A stretch of 64,000 nt of DNA from Hemicordylus capensis (Eukaryota; Chordata; Lepidosauria; Squamata; Cordylidae): NCBI RefSeq assembly GCF_027244095.1, contig NC_069658.1:416108687-416172686 (forward strand), read 5' to 3'. Below the pieces are notes generated by a model. The model had not been told where the DNA came from, did no database searches, and worked only from the letters and a program-made list of their open reading frames with translations. Made by a program: the position numbers and the translations under genes. Positions 10,976 to 21,660 of the stretch are shown here, piece by piece. Position 1 is the first letter of the stretch. Every line of letters begins with the position of its first letter.

Positions 10976-11940
10976 AACAAACATAATTTTGGACAGAGGA
11001 TACACTTTATTTTCAGGTGTAACTCTAATTTGAATTTTTGAGCTACAGTGTAGATCCCACAGGATAGGGCTAAATGGTCACGTCCTACACATGGCCAGAT
11101 GTATCTTAATTTAGAATTCGCTAATGATAAATATCAAAAGCAAAGAATAAAATATGGAACTTCCATATTTAAAATGCAGCTTTAATTGTGGAGGTAATTG
11201 AGGCTATTGATCTGGTGACAGAAATAACTGTTGTAATACTCTTTTCAATAAGAACTTTGTAAATATTCTCATGGGCCTTAACATTCCAGTGTGTACTTTT
11301 TGTTATTTACTTTCAGAGTCCTTAGTGGAACTCAAACATCTGTCAATGTCTGCGGAATCAAGAGGGGATTTCACAATGTTAGCAACATCTGAAACCTGAC
11401 ATTCAACAACATTAGACTGTGGGCATATGAAAACTATACCAATATTTTAAAAAGGATGCCTACATTAATCTTCGTGTCCAAAAAAAATCAAATGTGTATG
11501 ATGGAAATATAATTATCAGGAAAAGTTATAGAACAGAATATGAAACATGAAAAATAAATTAAACACACTAAATTTAAATTCTTGTGATAAAATTTAAAAG
11601 GGTGCAGGGTTAGCAAAACACGTAGATGGCTTGCAAAGCTCTATGATGCACCCTATTAACTTTGCTAAATTAATCCTCAGAATTTTTGTTTTTAAAGAAC
11701 AGGGAGGTATTCCAAAAGCAGTTACAAACTAGAATTACAGAGTTGCTGTGTGGATGACAGACTGACGAGGTGAGGGAGGAGGAGATATATAGTGTGCTAC
11801 TGTCAGAATAGCGTTGCTATCTAACCAGCTACATAGCATAAATTCAGCAGGTGAAGCATTTGCCTTCTCTTGGTAAGAAATCAACTACCCCGGTTAGTCT
11901 TTTGGCTGCACTGCAGCTGTTAAAAACAGAGCTTTATAAG
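10976..11940. other. AT-rich intergenic, nothing recognised
   Basis: No reading frame, repeat signature or RNA gene is visible. This stretch separates the L2 stack from the BLOC1S1 promoter. Confidence 0.5.
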
Positions 11941-11944
11941 AGCA

Positions 11945-12184
11945 AGAGCAGGTGACGAGTGTGGCCGAAGTTTATATTAACGCCTACGTAGGGCACGTTT
12001 CCACGTCGGACTCTCTCACCCCGCCATTCGCCTGATATAGGAACGGGGGGGCGGGGCACGCGAGAAGGAAGGCTAGGGAGTCATGTGACCTTGCTGGAGA
12101 GTCACATGACAGGAGGAAGCGAGAAAGGTTGGTCTTCAACAGCCCTGGTGCTGGCCGGCCCGTCGCCTTGAGGCAGTCCTAGCT
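11945..12184 (+). promoter_or_regulatory. BLOC1S1: BLOC1S1 promoter and 5' UTR, GC-rich
   Basis: CpG dinucleotides become frequent just before the BLOC1S1 start codon. A GC box (GGGGCGGGG, 12047-12055) and two E-boxes with flanks of the MITF/TFE type lie in it. No TATA box is seen at a useful distance. The exact transcription start is unknown. Confidence 0.65.
12080..12110. promoter_or_regulatory. Paired M-box/CLEAR-like E-boxes
   Basis: GTCATGTGAC (12080-12089) and GTCACATGAC (12101-12110) are close to the TFEB/TFE3 CLEAR palindrome GTCACGTGAC and to the MITF M-box core TCATGTG. They are spaced 21 bp apart, two helical turns, about 80-105 bp upstream of the BLOC1S1 start codon. BLOC1S1 acts in lysosome-related organelle biogenesis, so such control is plausible, but binding is inferred. 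Confidence 0.55.
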
Positions 12185-12245
12185 ATGCTTTCCCGCCTGC
12201 TGAAGGAGCACCAGACGAAGCAGAGCGAAAGGAAGGAGCTGCAAG
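12185..12245 (+). CDS. BLOC1S1: BLOC1S1 coding exon 1
   Basis: It runs from the ATG to CTG CAA G, followed by the donor GTGAGC. It encodes residues 1-20 plus the first base of Glu21. The start gives the exact N-terminus of the 125-aa human isoform. Confidence 0.97.
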
Positions 12246-15200
12246 GTGAGCGGCCTAGGGAGTCCTCTGAAGCCTCGTCCTCGAGTGGCTTAATGACCAG
12301 CTTTGAGAAAGGTGGAAGGAAGGAGTCTATCTCGGAGGGTTGCGGGCCGTGCTCCAAGCATCACCATAACAACCGCCCTCCTATTGGTCCAGAGAGCCAG
12401 GGATGGGGGAAGGAAGGAGGGGCTGCACCAGCCCACTGATGTCGGGCATGATATAAAGGAGTTGAAGCCTTCGGCTCCTCTGATTTAGCTTAGTGGGGCC
12501 CCCTGTTTCTAATTGCCTGCCTCAAGTTGTATGCATTTGAGTTTTGTGAAGTAATATCCCAGGCTGTATATCTGGTATTTACTGTTTACATTCCCCACCC
12601 CCATGTGTGGTGTAGTGGCTAGAGTGCTGGACTAGGACTGGGGAGACCTGAGTTCAAATCCCCATTCAGCCATGAGACTTGCTGGGTGACTCTGGGCCAG
12701 TCACTTCTCTCTCAGCCTAACCTACGTCACAGGGTTGTTGTGGGGATAAACTTTAATATGTAGTACTGGGCTATGAGTACTGAGTATGTAGTACTCTGGG
12801 CTCCTTGGATATAAAATGTTGATAATAATAATAATAATAATATGTGTGTGTGGTCTGTTTTGAGAAAACACCATACATTGATGGGGGCTGTGAAAAATGA
12901 TGCTACATTATAATGGATATCTTGTGCCAAAAGCTTTAATAGATGCCATCAAAGACATATAGTATTATTCTCAAACTAACTGCCTTTTGAGTGCCACAGG
13001 ACTTGTGCATGTCCATCTGCCAATCTAGAGGAGGAAGCACATATATGTGTGAAGACTAGTTCTAGGACAGGCAGCAACAAAAGTGAAATGAAACATACCA
13101 AGAGTGCTTGTGGGGATGCATTCTTACTTTGTGTCCTCCTCACAAATATTATGACTCTCAAGATCATACTGATTCTAAGGAGGTTTCTGTCTTCCTCTCT
13201 AGAACGGCGGCGGCGAGAGGCCATTGCTGCAGCTACTTGCTTAACTGAAGCCCTGGTTGATCACTTGAATGTAGGGTAAGTGGGGAGTGGTGGCTTCACA
13301 CACAAGGCTTTAGTGGTAATTATGTGCATGGATGCCATGTCCCAGCATGGCTTCGGGTCGTTGCCCAAATTGTTCCCTGTCAAAGGACAGATGCTGAGAA
13401 CCAATGTAGAGTAGTAAGCTGTTGAGAGTGTAAACTGCTGATCTCCCCCCCCCCCGCAACCCCAGTCTTTTGCCTTCACTGTTAACTCTTTAGGTGACCT
13501 TAAACAAGTCTCTCTGCTTCAGCTGTCCATTTCCAATCTAGGAATACTGACCTATCTTATGAGGCTCTTGTAAGAACTGCTAATGTACAAGCACATCTAA
13601 ATACTCTACAGTGATACTGTATATAAATACTGGATAGTATTATAGCTGTGAGTACTGGTTACTCTGTACCAAAGCTGGCCTTCTTTGGGTCTAGAATCCA
13701 CATGACAAAACAAGGTGCCCTGAGGGATGTACATGGGAACCTTTCTCTCTGCTCCGTGGCTGTCCTTTCCTACTGTCCATAATGAGTCTGTGGATGTCCT
13801 AATACTTAATGTGGCTGAGCCCAAGTTCTGTTAAATAATCTTAATTCCAGAACTTGAATAGGGAGTTTTGCCAAGCATGGAGGTAGGATATAAGGCACCC
13901 TTTCTTGTTTGGTTACTGGTTCAGTCTTGCTTTGTGCAGAGCTATTCACTAAATTCTCTGGGAGTCTGCACCCCTTAAGAACATGGGGAACTGCCTTATA
14001 CTGAGTCAGATCAATGGTCCATCTAGCTCAGTATCGGGTACACTGCCTGGCAGAGGCTCTCCCAAGGTTTCAGACAGGAGTCCTTTCCAGCCCTACCTGG
14101 AGATGCCAGGGACTGAACCTGAGTCCTTCTGCATGTGAAGCAGATGCTGTACTGCTGAGCTATGGCCGCAACCCCTGGCAACTCTGCCTGTGACCAAATA
14201 CCTAGACCCACAAGTTCAACCTACATTGTTACTACTGTCCCAATGCAAACAACTTGCAGCTGCAATTCTTAATTTACAGCGCAAGATAAGCTGACATAAG
14301 AACAAGGCACTGAGCTTCCAACTTGCATATTGTAGACACTAGTAAAAGTTAACTTAGATCATGTTCGCCATGTGATGGCTGCCACACCCCCATATATAAC
14401 TTAATGCTATCATTGTAGCAGATGGGCTGCAAGCCAAAGTGCTGCTTTTGCTCCTCTTGTAAGGAGAACAGTCAGAATTGTTGATTTCTCACTGCTGCAG
14501 TTCCCACAGGCAGTAGCATATGCCACTGTTCAGTTTTAACAGTAGCTTGACTATTCCCTGTTAACTGAGCAAAGAGGCACCTTTTTAAAGTAGTGATTAT
14601 CTTTATTTATCAGGGGGAGAGCAACTGGCCCTATTCATCACTGGCACAGCATCCTTCCAGTGGCTGTTGCTGGTGTGTGTCTGTCTTAAGTTTCTTTTTC
14701 TTTCTTTCTTTCCTCAGATTGTAAGCCCTTTCTGGGACAGGGAGCCATTTATTTATTTCTATCTGTGTAAAGCACTTTGGAAACTTTTGTTGAAAAGCAG
14801 TATTAAATATTTATTGTATTGTATTTTGGCTAAGGGAACTACAGTAGTGAAAAGTGCAACAAAAACTGGCTGTGTGTGGTTCTTGTGGAAATAGCTGTGG
14901 ATCCCGGCCGGTGCTGTTGGGTCACAAACAGAACACTAGATATTTCTAAGTTGGGTGTGTGCTTTGTAGGAATGGGACCACATATAGGCCTTGCAATTTT
15001 CATTTGGGGTTCAAAAGAAATTGGAGGCACTGTTTATATAGACACAAAGGGCAAAAATAGTTCTACATCATCTTAAATGAGGCTCTTGGATACATCTTGA
15101 AGCTGCTGGCAGCTGCTAATATTGAAGATTGTGTCATAGAACTTGTATCTGCTAATTCAGGCCTTGATACATTTTCTTTGGTTCTAGGAGCCAGCCCAAA

Positions 15201-18200
15201 AATTTCAGAGCCAGACAATGGACACTTGAGAAAATTACCAGACTATAAGGCTGTTCTCATGACCAGCCCTAACCGGGCTAGCACTACTATACCCGGGTTG
15301 GGCTGGTTATGAGAACCGTCGGGATGGCACTCCATGGGGTAGCCCAGGTCTTGTACCCATGCTAAAAGTGAGGTAGGAGAAAGCGTGCACACTCTCCTAT
15401 CTCACCGCCCAGTTGTGTGGAAGCTTGGGTTGCTGGCAGCCCGATCTTCTGTAGGGTGAGGCAGAAGGAGTGGCCCAGCAGTGGGCAATCCCCCAATGCA
15501 CCAGGCTGCTCCTTCCTTCCTTGTGCAGTGCATTGTGGGATACAGGAGGACGCAGCCTTCTTTCCCCCTCCGCACTCTGGGATTGCTCTCACACTGGTTG
15601 TGTGGGCACGCAGTGTGGCAGGGCCCAGGAACAGCAACGATCATGTGTGGGAAGGTAGGTAGTGTCCAGCCTCCCCCACCCCCAGCATGAATGGTCATGC
15701 AAATGACCTCTTAGTGATGGACATTGTGAAGGGGTAAATGGGCTTCTTTTTATCCCTTTTACAAGTACTACACTTAGAACAGAAACAGAGCTTCCTGGGA
15801 CAAGTAAAGATGTTATTAAATAACTCTCCCTCTGAATATCCTAGTCTAGGTGTCACAGTTACATTTCTAGGTGCCATGGCTCCCTGGTGCTGGTGGTTGC
15901 CTGTGCTAATCTACCTTGGCAATTCCTTCAGCTGGTGCCTTAACCAGAGCTCTGTATTGCCCCAGGAAGTAGTTGCCTTGGCCTGAGAATACATGATATC
16001 CTTGTGAAAATGGTTACTTTGAACACTTAAATTTCTAGCCCTCTTTGTTACAGAAGAAATCTTGAATGGGTGAGTTAAGGTCCACAAAGCAGAAGGCTTG
16101 TCCTTTGAAACTGAATCTCTTTTTTTAAAAAAAATCTTTAGAATAATTTATAGCTCAGTACTGGCACAAAGGGTTACTTCCTTGCCAAATTCTTGTTTTG
16201 CCAAGAATAATACAAATGTGACGACAAAATGTCCCAAGGCTAGAACTCTTTACATCGGCAAGGTCAAACATGCTAGTCTTAATTCCCATTTTTGGTGATT
16301 TGAACTTGTGGCCCATTTCACATTTTAAATATGAAAGACTTCCCTATTGCAGAGTACATCCATTTCTGTCCTCTATGTCCTGCTGCCTGGAAAGTAGAAG
16401 TTGCTCTATTCTTAGCGCCATCTGGCAGAGGAGTTTGCCTCTGCCACTTTACTCTTCTCCTCCGCAGGTCTACAGCAGCTTTCAGCAGCTCTATGACTCC
16501 ATTGTGATTGTTAGGAGTGATGGGAGAGAGAACTTGGCAAGTCTCACTTGTTATGTGGTATAGATTGGAGGAAGGGACGTAACAGGCTATAAGCAGGGGC
16601 AGTGTATGAATCTGAAATAGTGGCATGGCTTCTGTGCAGAAAGGATGCATCCTGCTTATCTTCCTGTTTCCCGCCTGCTATTTTAAATCAGAATTGCCAT
16701 GGAAAGTTATTTGGATCCCAACTGTATGACTTCCAGGGCCTGAGGGGTGGCTGATGTGACTGCTTTGACCAATCAACACTGCTAGCTCTGTAATGACACA
16801 GATGTTGGAAAGCAACATAGGGTTAAAACCTGAAGCTACTACTTTCAGCTTAAATGGATGTGTCCAGACCAATCCATTTTGTAATTTGATCTCTGCCCCC
16901 ACAGATCCCTCTGTATCCACCCTAGACACACATGCATGTGTGTGAATGATGGAAGGAATCAAAGTGAAGTAGCCAATGCCTATAATGGAAGCAGGCAATC
17001 TTAGCTCTCCAGATGTTGCTGAACTACAACTCCCATCATTTCCAGCCACAGTTTATTGTGGCTGAGAATGATGGGAGTTTTAGTTCAGTAACTGCTGGAG
17101 AGCCAAGGCTGCCTACCCCTGGTCTATAACATTCTCCCCATGTCTATAACGGTAACCCCATGAGTACTAAAGAATAAGGCTGAAAATGGGCTGTCTTTGC
17201 ACACCTAGGGCTGCCAGGAGACTCAAACACTTTACAAGCATACACCCAGGGTTTGGCATGAATTATTGATGCAGACAGCTGTCTGATTTAGTTGTACAAG
17301 TTGCTCTCCATCTGGCTTGTCAAGAGCTTGTGGTAAAGATGGCCACTTCTGTTACTTTAGAAGGCTGAATCCTATGTCCAACCTCGGGAGGAAACAGATT
17401 TCTAGTGGCTTAGAATAAGAGGGAATATGATGCTGATACCATGGCTTCTGCATTCTGTTTCTTTTGACTTATCTGCCTCTTCCTCTCCCCACCCACCCTG
17501 CTGCCATTTGCTAGAGCAGATGGGAGACTAAAAGCCTTGGTATCTCAGATAGCTTATTGAAACAGAATAGGGCATTTATGCATCAGCTGACTGAACATAG
17601 GTGGAACACAAGCTAGTTAAAATGTCACATCCTAAACCAGTTGTTCTGATAGAGTTGAGTGCCAAACATTTGAGTTGCCTATTACTATCTTTCAAGAAAG
17701 ATTCTGTAGCTTGCTTCTTGAAGCACAGTTTTGTGCAACCTAGAAACTTGCTGCTTTAAAATATATTTGACCTAATAATCCAAATCCTCTGAACTACTTT
17801 GGCATCTCTCTCTCTCTCCCACCCACAAACCAAGGCAGCAACCAGTTTTTGAAATAGCATGGCTATCCAAAGGCTCTCTTGTCTCTGACCACTTCCTATT
17901 GTGTTTTTTTGGTGACTGATCAGTCCCCTTCCTCAGCTCCCATGTGCCTTCATCTTCTTTGGTCAGGGAAATCGTGCACTCCCTTTACCGTGCCCAGCCC
18001 TTTCCCTACCTTTTCCTCAAGTGTAATTGGATCCAGATGTTCTTGACATTGCATAATGATTCCCAGATGTTGCTGAGCCACTCAATCCACTATGGCTTGG
18101 GAACTTACCCAGCTGCAGACTCCCAGCGCTTGCCTTTGCCCTCAAGGTTAGCTTGTTCCAAGCTGGGAAGCTACTTGATTCAGAGAGGGCTGAGCAGAAA

Positions 18201-20905
18201 ATATGGTGATGAAGGGAAACGTTTTCTGTTCCTCCTCGGCTTGCTTCAATTTGTTGTTGACTCTTCTTCCTACTCTAGGGTGGCACAGGCCTATGTGAAC
18301 CAAAGAAAGCTTGATCATGAGGTGAAGACATTGCAGATCCAGGCTGCTCAGTTTGCCAAGCAGACAGGCCAGTGGATTACAATGGTCGAGAACTTCAACC
18401 AGGCTTTGAAGGTCAGTGGGATTCCTGCATGAAGAGTGGGATGGTGGGGAGGCACACTTGCACAACAGCCTCGAGATCAACCTAAAAGGTGGTGGTTGGA
18501 CTTGGGTGGGAGGGCACCACTGATAGGTTTACACAGATAAAGTGCTGGCATGGATTTATGGGAGTATACAAGACTAGCTGTATTCCAGGGCTCTGTGCAG
18601 GAACAACTGAAGTAACGAGGCTTTGAGTATGTGCAGAGTGCTATTTCCCTCATCAAAGAGTAACCTCCGTTGTGATCAGAGGGTGTGGCTTCCGGAGAGG
18701 TTAGAGCCTCATGTGCATGCATGTGTGTGTGCACGCTCTCTCTGCATCCCAGGATAATCAGAAGGATGAGTAGCAATGCATTTGTAAAAACAACAAAAGC
18801 CTCATAATTTCATGTAGCTTCTTGTTCACACAGACCATCCCACTTAGACATGAAGCAAGTGTCGGGTGATAAACTAAGATAATTCCCCTAGGCTTTCTTT
18901 CTCTCCCCACCACCCCTCCAACATCCCCAAGCCTCCATCTTGTCATGGCTGTCACTCAATGCCTAATTGAAAGGCTGCTTTATCTGGCAGAAGTGGGAGA
19001 AGAGCCAGAAGGAGAGGAGAACTGGCCTTATGGTAGCAAGCATGAACTGTCCCCTTTGCTAAACTGGGTCTTCCCTGGTTTGCATTTGGATGGGAGACTA
19101 CATGTGAGCAGCAAGATATTCCCCCTAGGGGATGGAGCCACTCTGGGAAGAGTATCTGCATGCTTGCATGCAGAAGGCTCCACGTTCTCTCCCTGGCATC
19201 TCCAAGAAAGGGCTGAGAGAGACTCCTGCCTGCAACCTTGGAGAAGCCGCTGCCAGTCTGGGTAGACAATACTGAGCTAGATGGACCAAGGGTCTGACTC
19301 GGTATATGGCAGCTTCCTCTTCCTAAGTGGCGAGTCAGTTAGCAGGAGTCTGTGAATCTATTTACCTTTGACAAGTAAACTATTAGCAAGATGTAAATAA
19401 ACCCAGTCCATTGCTCCTGCAAGTTTGCAGAGCAATTGGGGCTTCTTTCACGAACTTTGTATTTTATTTCACATTATAATATGGACTTCACCCAGACTGA
19501 AGTCTGGGTGCAATGCAGATGCATTGAGGGATGAGGGTCTGCCAGTAATACAGGGGAAACCAGCATTCCCATAAGGGACAAGCAATTTTTGTTTCTAAAA
19601 TGGAAATTCCTGTATAATACGGGACTGTTGGCAACACTACTACCAGAGGGTCTTTTTTGTACCCTCTTTAATGTTTGGAACAGAGCACTCTGCACTACTC
19701 CAGAGCCTCTTCCCCGTTCAGCTGTCTTCCTGGCAACAGCCAACGCCAGGCAAGGACACATATCCACTTGCTTAATCTGCCAGAAACTGCCCATACCAAC
19801 TAGTTCTTCCATTCCCAATGAGGCTAGTCTGCTTGCTTCTACCAAGGCTGGCTGTATTTGCCCTCTTCTCCCGCACATCGTATATATGTGTATAAGTATG
19901 TACATGATGAATATTTATGTCCCACTTAGCAGCACAAGTTCCCAGAGTGGTTTGCATAGCTACAAATATATAGGCTCCCTGTCCCCAAAGGGCTCACAGT
20001 CTAAAAAAGAAACATAAAAGAGACACCAGCAACAGCCACTGGAGGGATGCTGTGCTGGGGACAGATAGGGCCAGTTGCTCTCCCCCTACTAAATAAAGAG
20101 AATTACTACTTTAAAAAGGTGCCTCTTTGCTTAGTTTACAGGGGTTTAGTATTGTCAGTGACATAAACATAATGTGCTCTTGGTGTACTGGCTTTTTTCT
20201 TGCTCCTCTGAACAGTGGTGCTGCGAAGAAGTTGAAGTTGCGTCAGCTGGGTGCTGGTAAAAATTCAGTAAACTTACAGGCGAGAGAGCATGGAATTATT
20301 GTCTGGAGGTGGCACAGGGGCGGGGAGCACTCGAGCTGGGATTGTTAGGAGGCACTGAGCCACCTGAGAAGAGCAAGAGCCCCTGTGTTTTGATGGAGAG
20401 CTATTTGCCGAAATGTACAATTGGGACTGGTAGAGGTGGCCATTAATTAAAGTCTTGGAGGACTTTTATATCAACTGTTTTTAAAGCGGCGGGGGGGGGG
20501 GGGGTACCCAACTTGAATATCATATAGACTCCTTGGTATGGTTCCAATCATGCAAATGCACTTTCCCCCACTTCCGGCTACAGGCAATGCTAACATTAAC
20601 TAGTTGGAGAGCACCACCTCCTGGACATGAACTACCTGAACTATTAAGTGCCAGAGAGACAACTTAGTCTCGAGTCTGTTTGCTTAATAACTGCACTGGT
20701 CCCATTAAGCGACAGGAAGGACGACTGGGGATGTTATGTAAAATGGAGGAATGAAGGGACGGGGCTTTCATCATGCCTTCTTTTCTCTGAGCAGGAGATC
20801 GGTGATGTGGAAAACTGGGCCCGTAGCATTGAGATGGATATGCGGACCATTGCCACAGCCCTGGAGTATGTTTACAAAGGACAGCTTCAGCCCTCCACCT
20901 CTTGA
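12185..20905 (+). CDS. BLOC1S1: BLOC-1/BORC subunit 1 (BLOS1), 4 exons
   Basis: The spliced coding sequence 12185-12245, 13203-13275, 18279-18411, 20795-20905 gives 125 aa, the same length as human BLOC1S1. The protein starts MLSRLLKEHQTKQSERKELQ and continues through AATCLTEALVDHLNVG, a predicted coiled-coil middle part (KLDHEVKTLQIQAAQFAKQT) and the conserved end ENWARSIEMDMRTIATALEY. In the family it is a small helical subunit shared by BLOC-1 (cargo sorting to melanosomes and other lysosome-related organelles) and BORC (lysosome positioning through ARL8); a role in protein acetylation has also been reported. Introns are GT-AG; phases are 1, 2 and 0, and each split codon restores a conserved residue. 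RDH5 follows on the same strand. No disrupting change is seen. Confidence 0.98.
12604..12841 (+). mobile_element. tRNA-headed SINE in BLOC1S1 intron 1
   Basis: A 'GGTGTAGTGGCTAGAGTGC' head, B box 'GAGTTCAAATCCCC', 'CATTCAGCCATG', the 'GGGCCAGTCACTTCTC' body and a TAA-triplet tail. It is the same family as the copy at 6078. Confidence 0.88.
13203..13275 (+). CDS. BLOC1S1: BLOC1S1 coding exon 2
   Basis: Acceptor TCTCTAG, donor GTAAGT. It encodes ERRRREAIAAATCLTEALVD and HLNV, and ends two bases into a Gly codon. Confidence 0.97.
13977..14178 (-). mobile_element. tRNA-headed SINE in BLOC1S1 intron 2
   Basis: Read on the minus strand it has a tRNA-like head (GCCATAGCTCAGCAGTACAG, then 'CTGCTTCACATGCAGAAGG' and a B-box-like 'AGGTTCAGTCCC') and a body with 'CTGCCAGGCAGTG' and 'GAGCTAGATGGACC', closing with 'AAGGCAGTTCCCCATGTTC'. 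The body is the same as in the 5S-headed SINE at 19032. Confidence 0.8.
14561..14828 (+). mobile_element. L2-tail SINE in BLOC1S1 intron 2
   Basis: A 'GGGAGAGCAACTGGCCCTAT' body, then 'AGCATCCTTCCAGTGGCTGT', followed by an L2-like 3' end ('GATTGTAAGCCCTTTCTGGG' with 'GTAAAGCACTTTGG') and an ATTGTATTG tail. Copies at 19908, 21421 and 57325 share the whole length. Confidence 0.8.
15250..15320. repeat. Short inverted repeat, likely MITE end
   Basis: GTTCTCATGACCAGCCCTAA (about 15253) is the inverted partner of TTGGGCTGGTTATGAGAAC ending at 15317, a hairpin with roughly 24-bp arms. The 400 bases after it contain more repeated GC-rich motifs and may belong to the same element. The family is not assigned. 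Confidence 0.5.
16991..17121. mobile_element. Palindromic hAT-type MITE, intron 2
   Basis: 'GAACTACAACTCCCATCATT' on the left is mirrored by 'AATGATGGGAGTTTTAGTTC' on the right, with outer motifs 'GGCAATCTTAGCTCTCCAG' and 'CTGGAGAGCCAAGGCTGCC'. Related palindromes occur at 29134, 31650, 36989, 41714 and 52959. Clear flanking duplications are not seen here. Confidence 0.75.
18279..18411 (+). CDS. BLOC1S1: BLOC1S1 coding exon 3
   Basis: Acceptor TACTCTAG, donor GTCAGT. This 133-base exon completes the Gly and encodes VAQAYVNQRKLDHEVK through ENFNQALK. Its length is not a multiple of three, so skipping it would shift the frame. Inverted SINE copies flank it on both sides. Confidence 0.97.
19032..19325 (+). 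mobile_element. 5S-rRNA-headed SINE, BLOC1S1 intron 3
   Basis: The head 'GCTAAACTGGGTCTTCCCTG' then 'GCATTTGGATGGGAGAC' follows the 3' half of 5S rRNA ('GCTAAGCAGGGTC...CTTGGATGGGAGAC'). The body ('GGAGAAGCCGCTGCCAGTCT', 'GAGCTAGATGGACC', 'GGTATATGGCAGCTTCC') is shared with the tRNA-headed SINEs. It is too short and diverged to be a 5S gene. Confidence 0.8.
19908..20137 (-). mobile_element. L2-tail SINE in BLOC1S1 intron 3
   Basis: This is the reverse complement of the element at 14561: 'GGCTCCCTGTCCCCAAAGGG' and 'AACAGCCACTGGAGGGATGC', ending 'AAAAAGGTGCCTCTTTGC'. It is inverted relative to the copy in intron 2, so the pair flanks exon 3. Confidence 0.85.
20490..20503 (+). repeat. Poly-G run
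   Basis: An uninterrupted run of about 14 G in BLOC1S1 intron 3. Confidence 0.85.
20795..20905 (+). CDS. BLOC1S1: BLOC1S1 coding exon 4 and stop
   Basis: Acceptor GAGCAG. It encodes EIGDVENWARSIEMD to GQLQPSTS and the stop TGA at 20903-20905. Confidence 0.97.
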   Translation, partial: EIGDVENWARSIEMDMRTIATALEYVYKGQLQPSTS

Positions 20906-21310
20906 AATGGGAAGCTGCTACCTGCACAGCTTGGATTCCTGTCCCTAGTGACACAACTGATACCGCTTCTTTCACTCCATATTGGCAGCTTGGGGCAGTA
21001 AAGTGATGGCAAGCTTCTGGCCTGCCAGGCCTTCTTTGAACTTCAGTGCCTGCCTTTGCAGTGCTGAATGAGATCTCTCCTCCCAGCTTCTGCTGGGGTG
21101 CTGCTGGGCTTCTGGCTTTGACCTCTGTTCCTGCTGAACAACTGCAAGTGGTATCTGGCTCTGAGGGATGAAAAACTAACTGGGAGGAGAAAAGAACAGC
21201 ATGCCACAAGGAAAGGAGAAAGATGATGTGGACTATGCCCCTTCCAGACCAGCTTTTGTTGCTCTCTGTTGTGAAGCTGGAAAGGAATAAAGAGATGATT
21301 CAAACCTATT
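20906..21310 (+). terminator. BLOC1S1: BLOC1S1 3' UTR with poly(A) signal
   Basis: About 400 bases of 3' UTR follow the stop. AATAAA lies at 21286-21291, followed by a GT-rich stretch (TTGCAAGTGTTTGTGAG) that fits a downstream element. An L2-tail SINE begins soon after, at 21421, outside the presumed transcript end. Confidence 0.75.
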
Positions 21311-21420
21311 GCAAGTGTTTGTGAGAGATGCAGTTGTGAGTAAAGCTTATGCACTGCTCAGCCCCACCTTTGGGAGTGGGGAGGCAGATCAATCCAGTCC
21401 CCTTCCTAATATGAGTACAA

Positions 21421-21660
21421 CAAATATTTATATACTGCTTTTCAACAAAAGGTCCCAAAGCGGTTTACATAGATAAAAATAAATATAATGGCTCCCTGTC
21501 CCCAAAGGGCTCACAGTCTAAAAGAGAAATGTAAGAGAGACACCAGCAACAGCCACTGGAGGGATGCTGTGCTGAGGATGGATAGGGCCAGTTGCTCTCC
21601 ACCTGCTAAATAAAGAGAATCACCACCTTTTAAAAGGTCCCTCTTCTGTTCAGTTAGCAG
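21421..21660 (-). mobile_element. L2-tail SINE downstream of BLOC1S1
   Basis: A third copy of the 14561/19908 family, in minus orientation, starting 130 bases past the BLOC1S1 poly(A) signal. Confidence 0.85.

Noticed and set aside
13220-13240. IRE1 (RIDD) cleavage loop CTGCAG in BLOC1S1 exon 2
   Set aside because: BLOC1S1 mRNA is a known RIDD target in mammals, but I could not find a convincing stem around this CTGCAG by eye.
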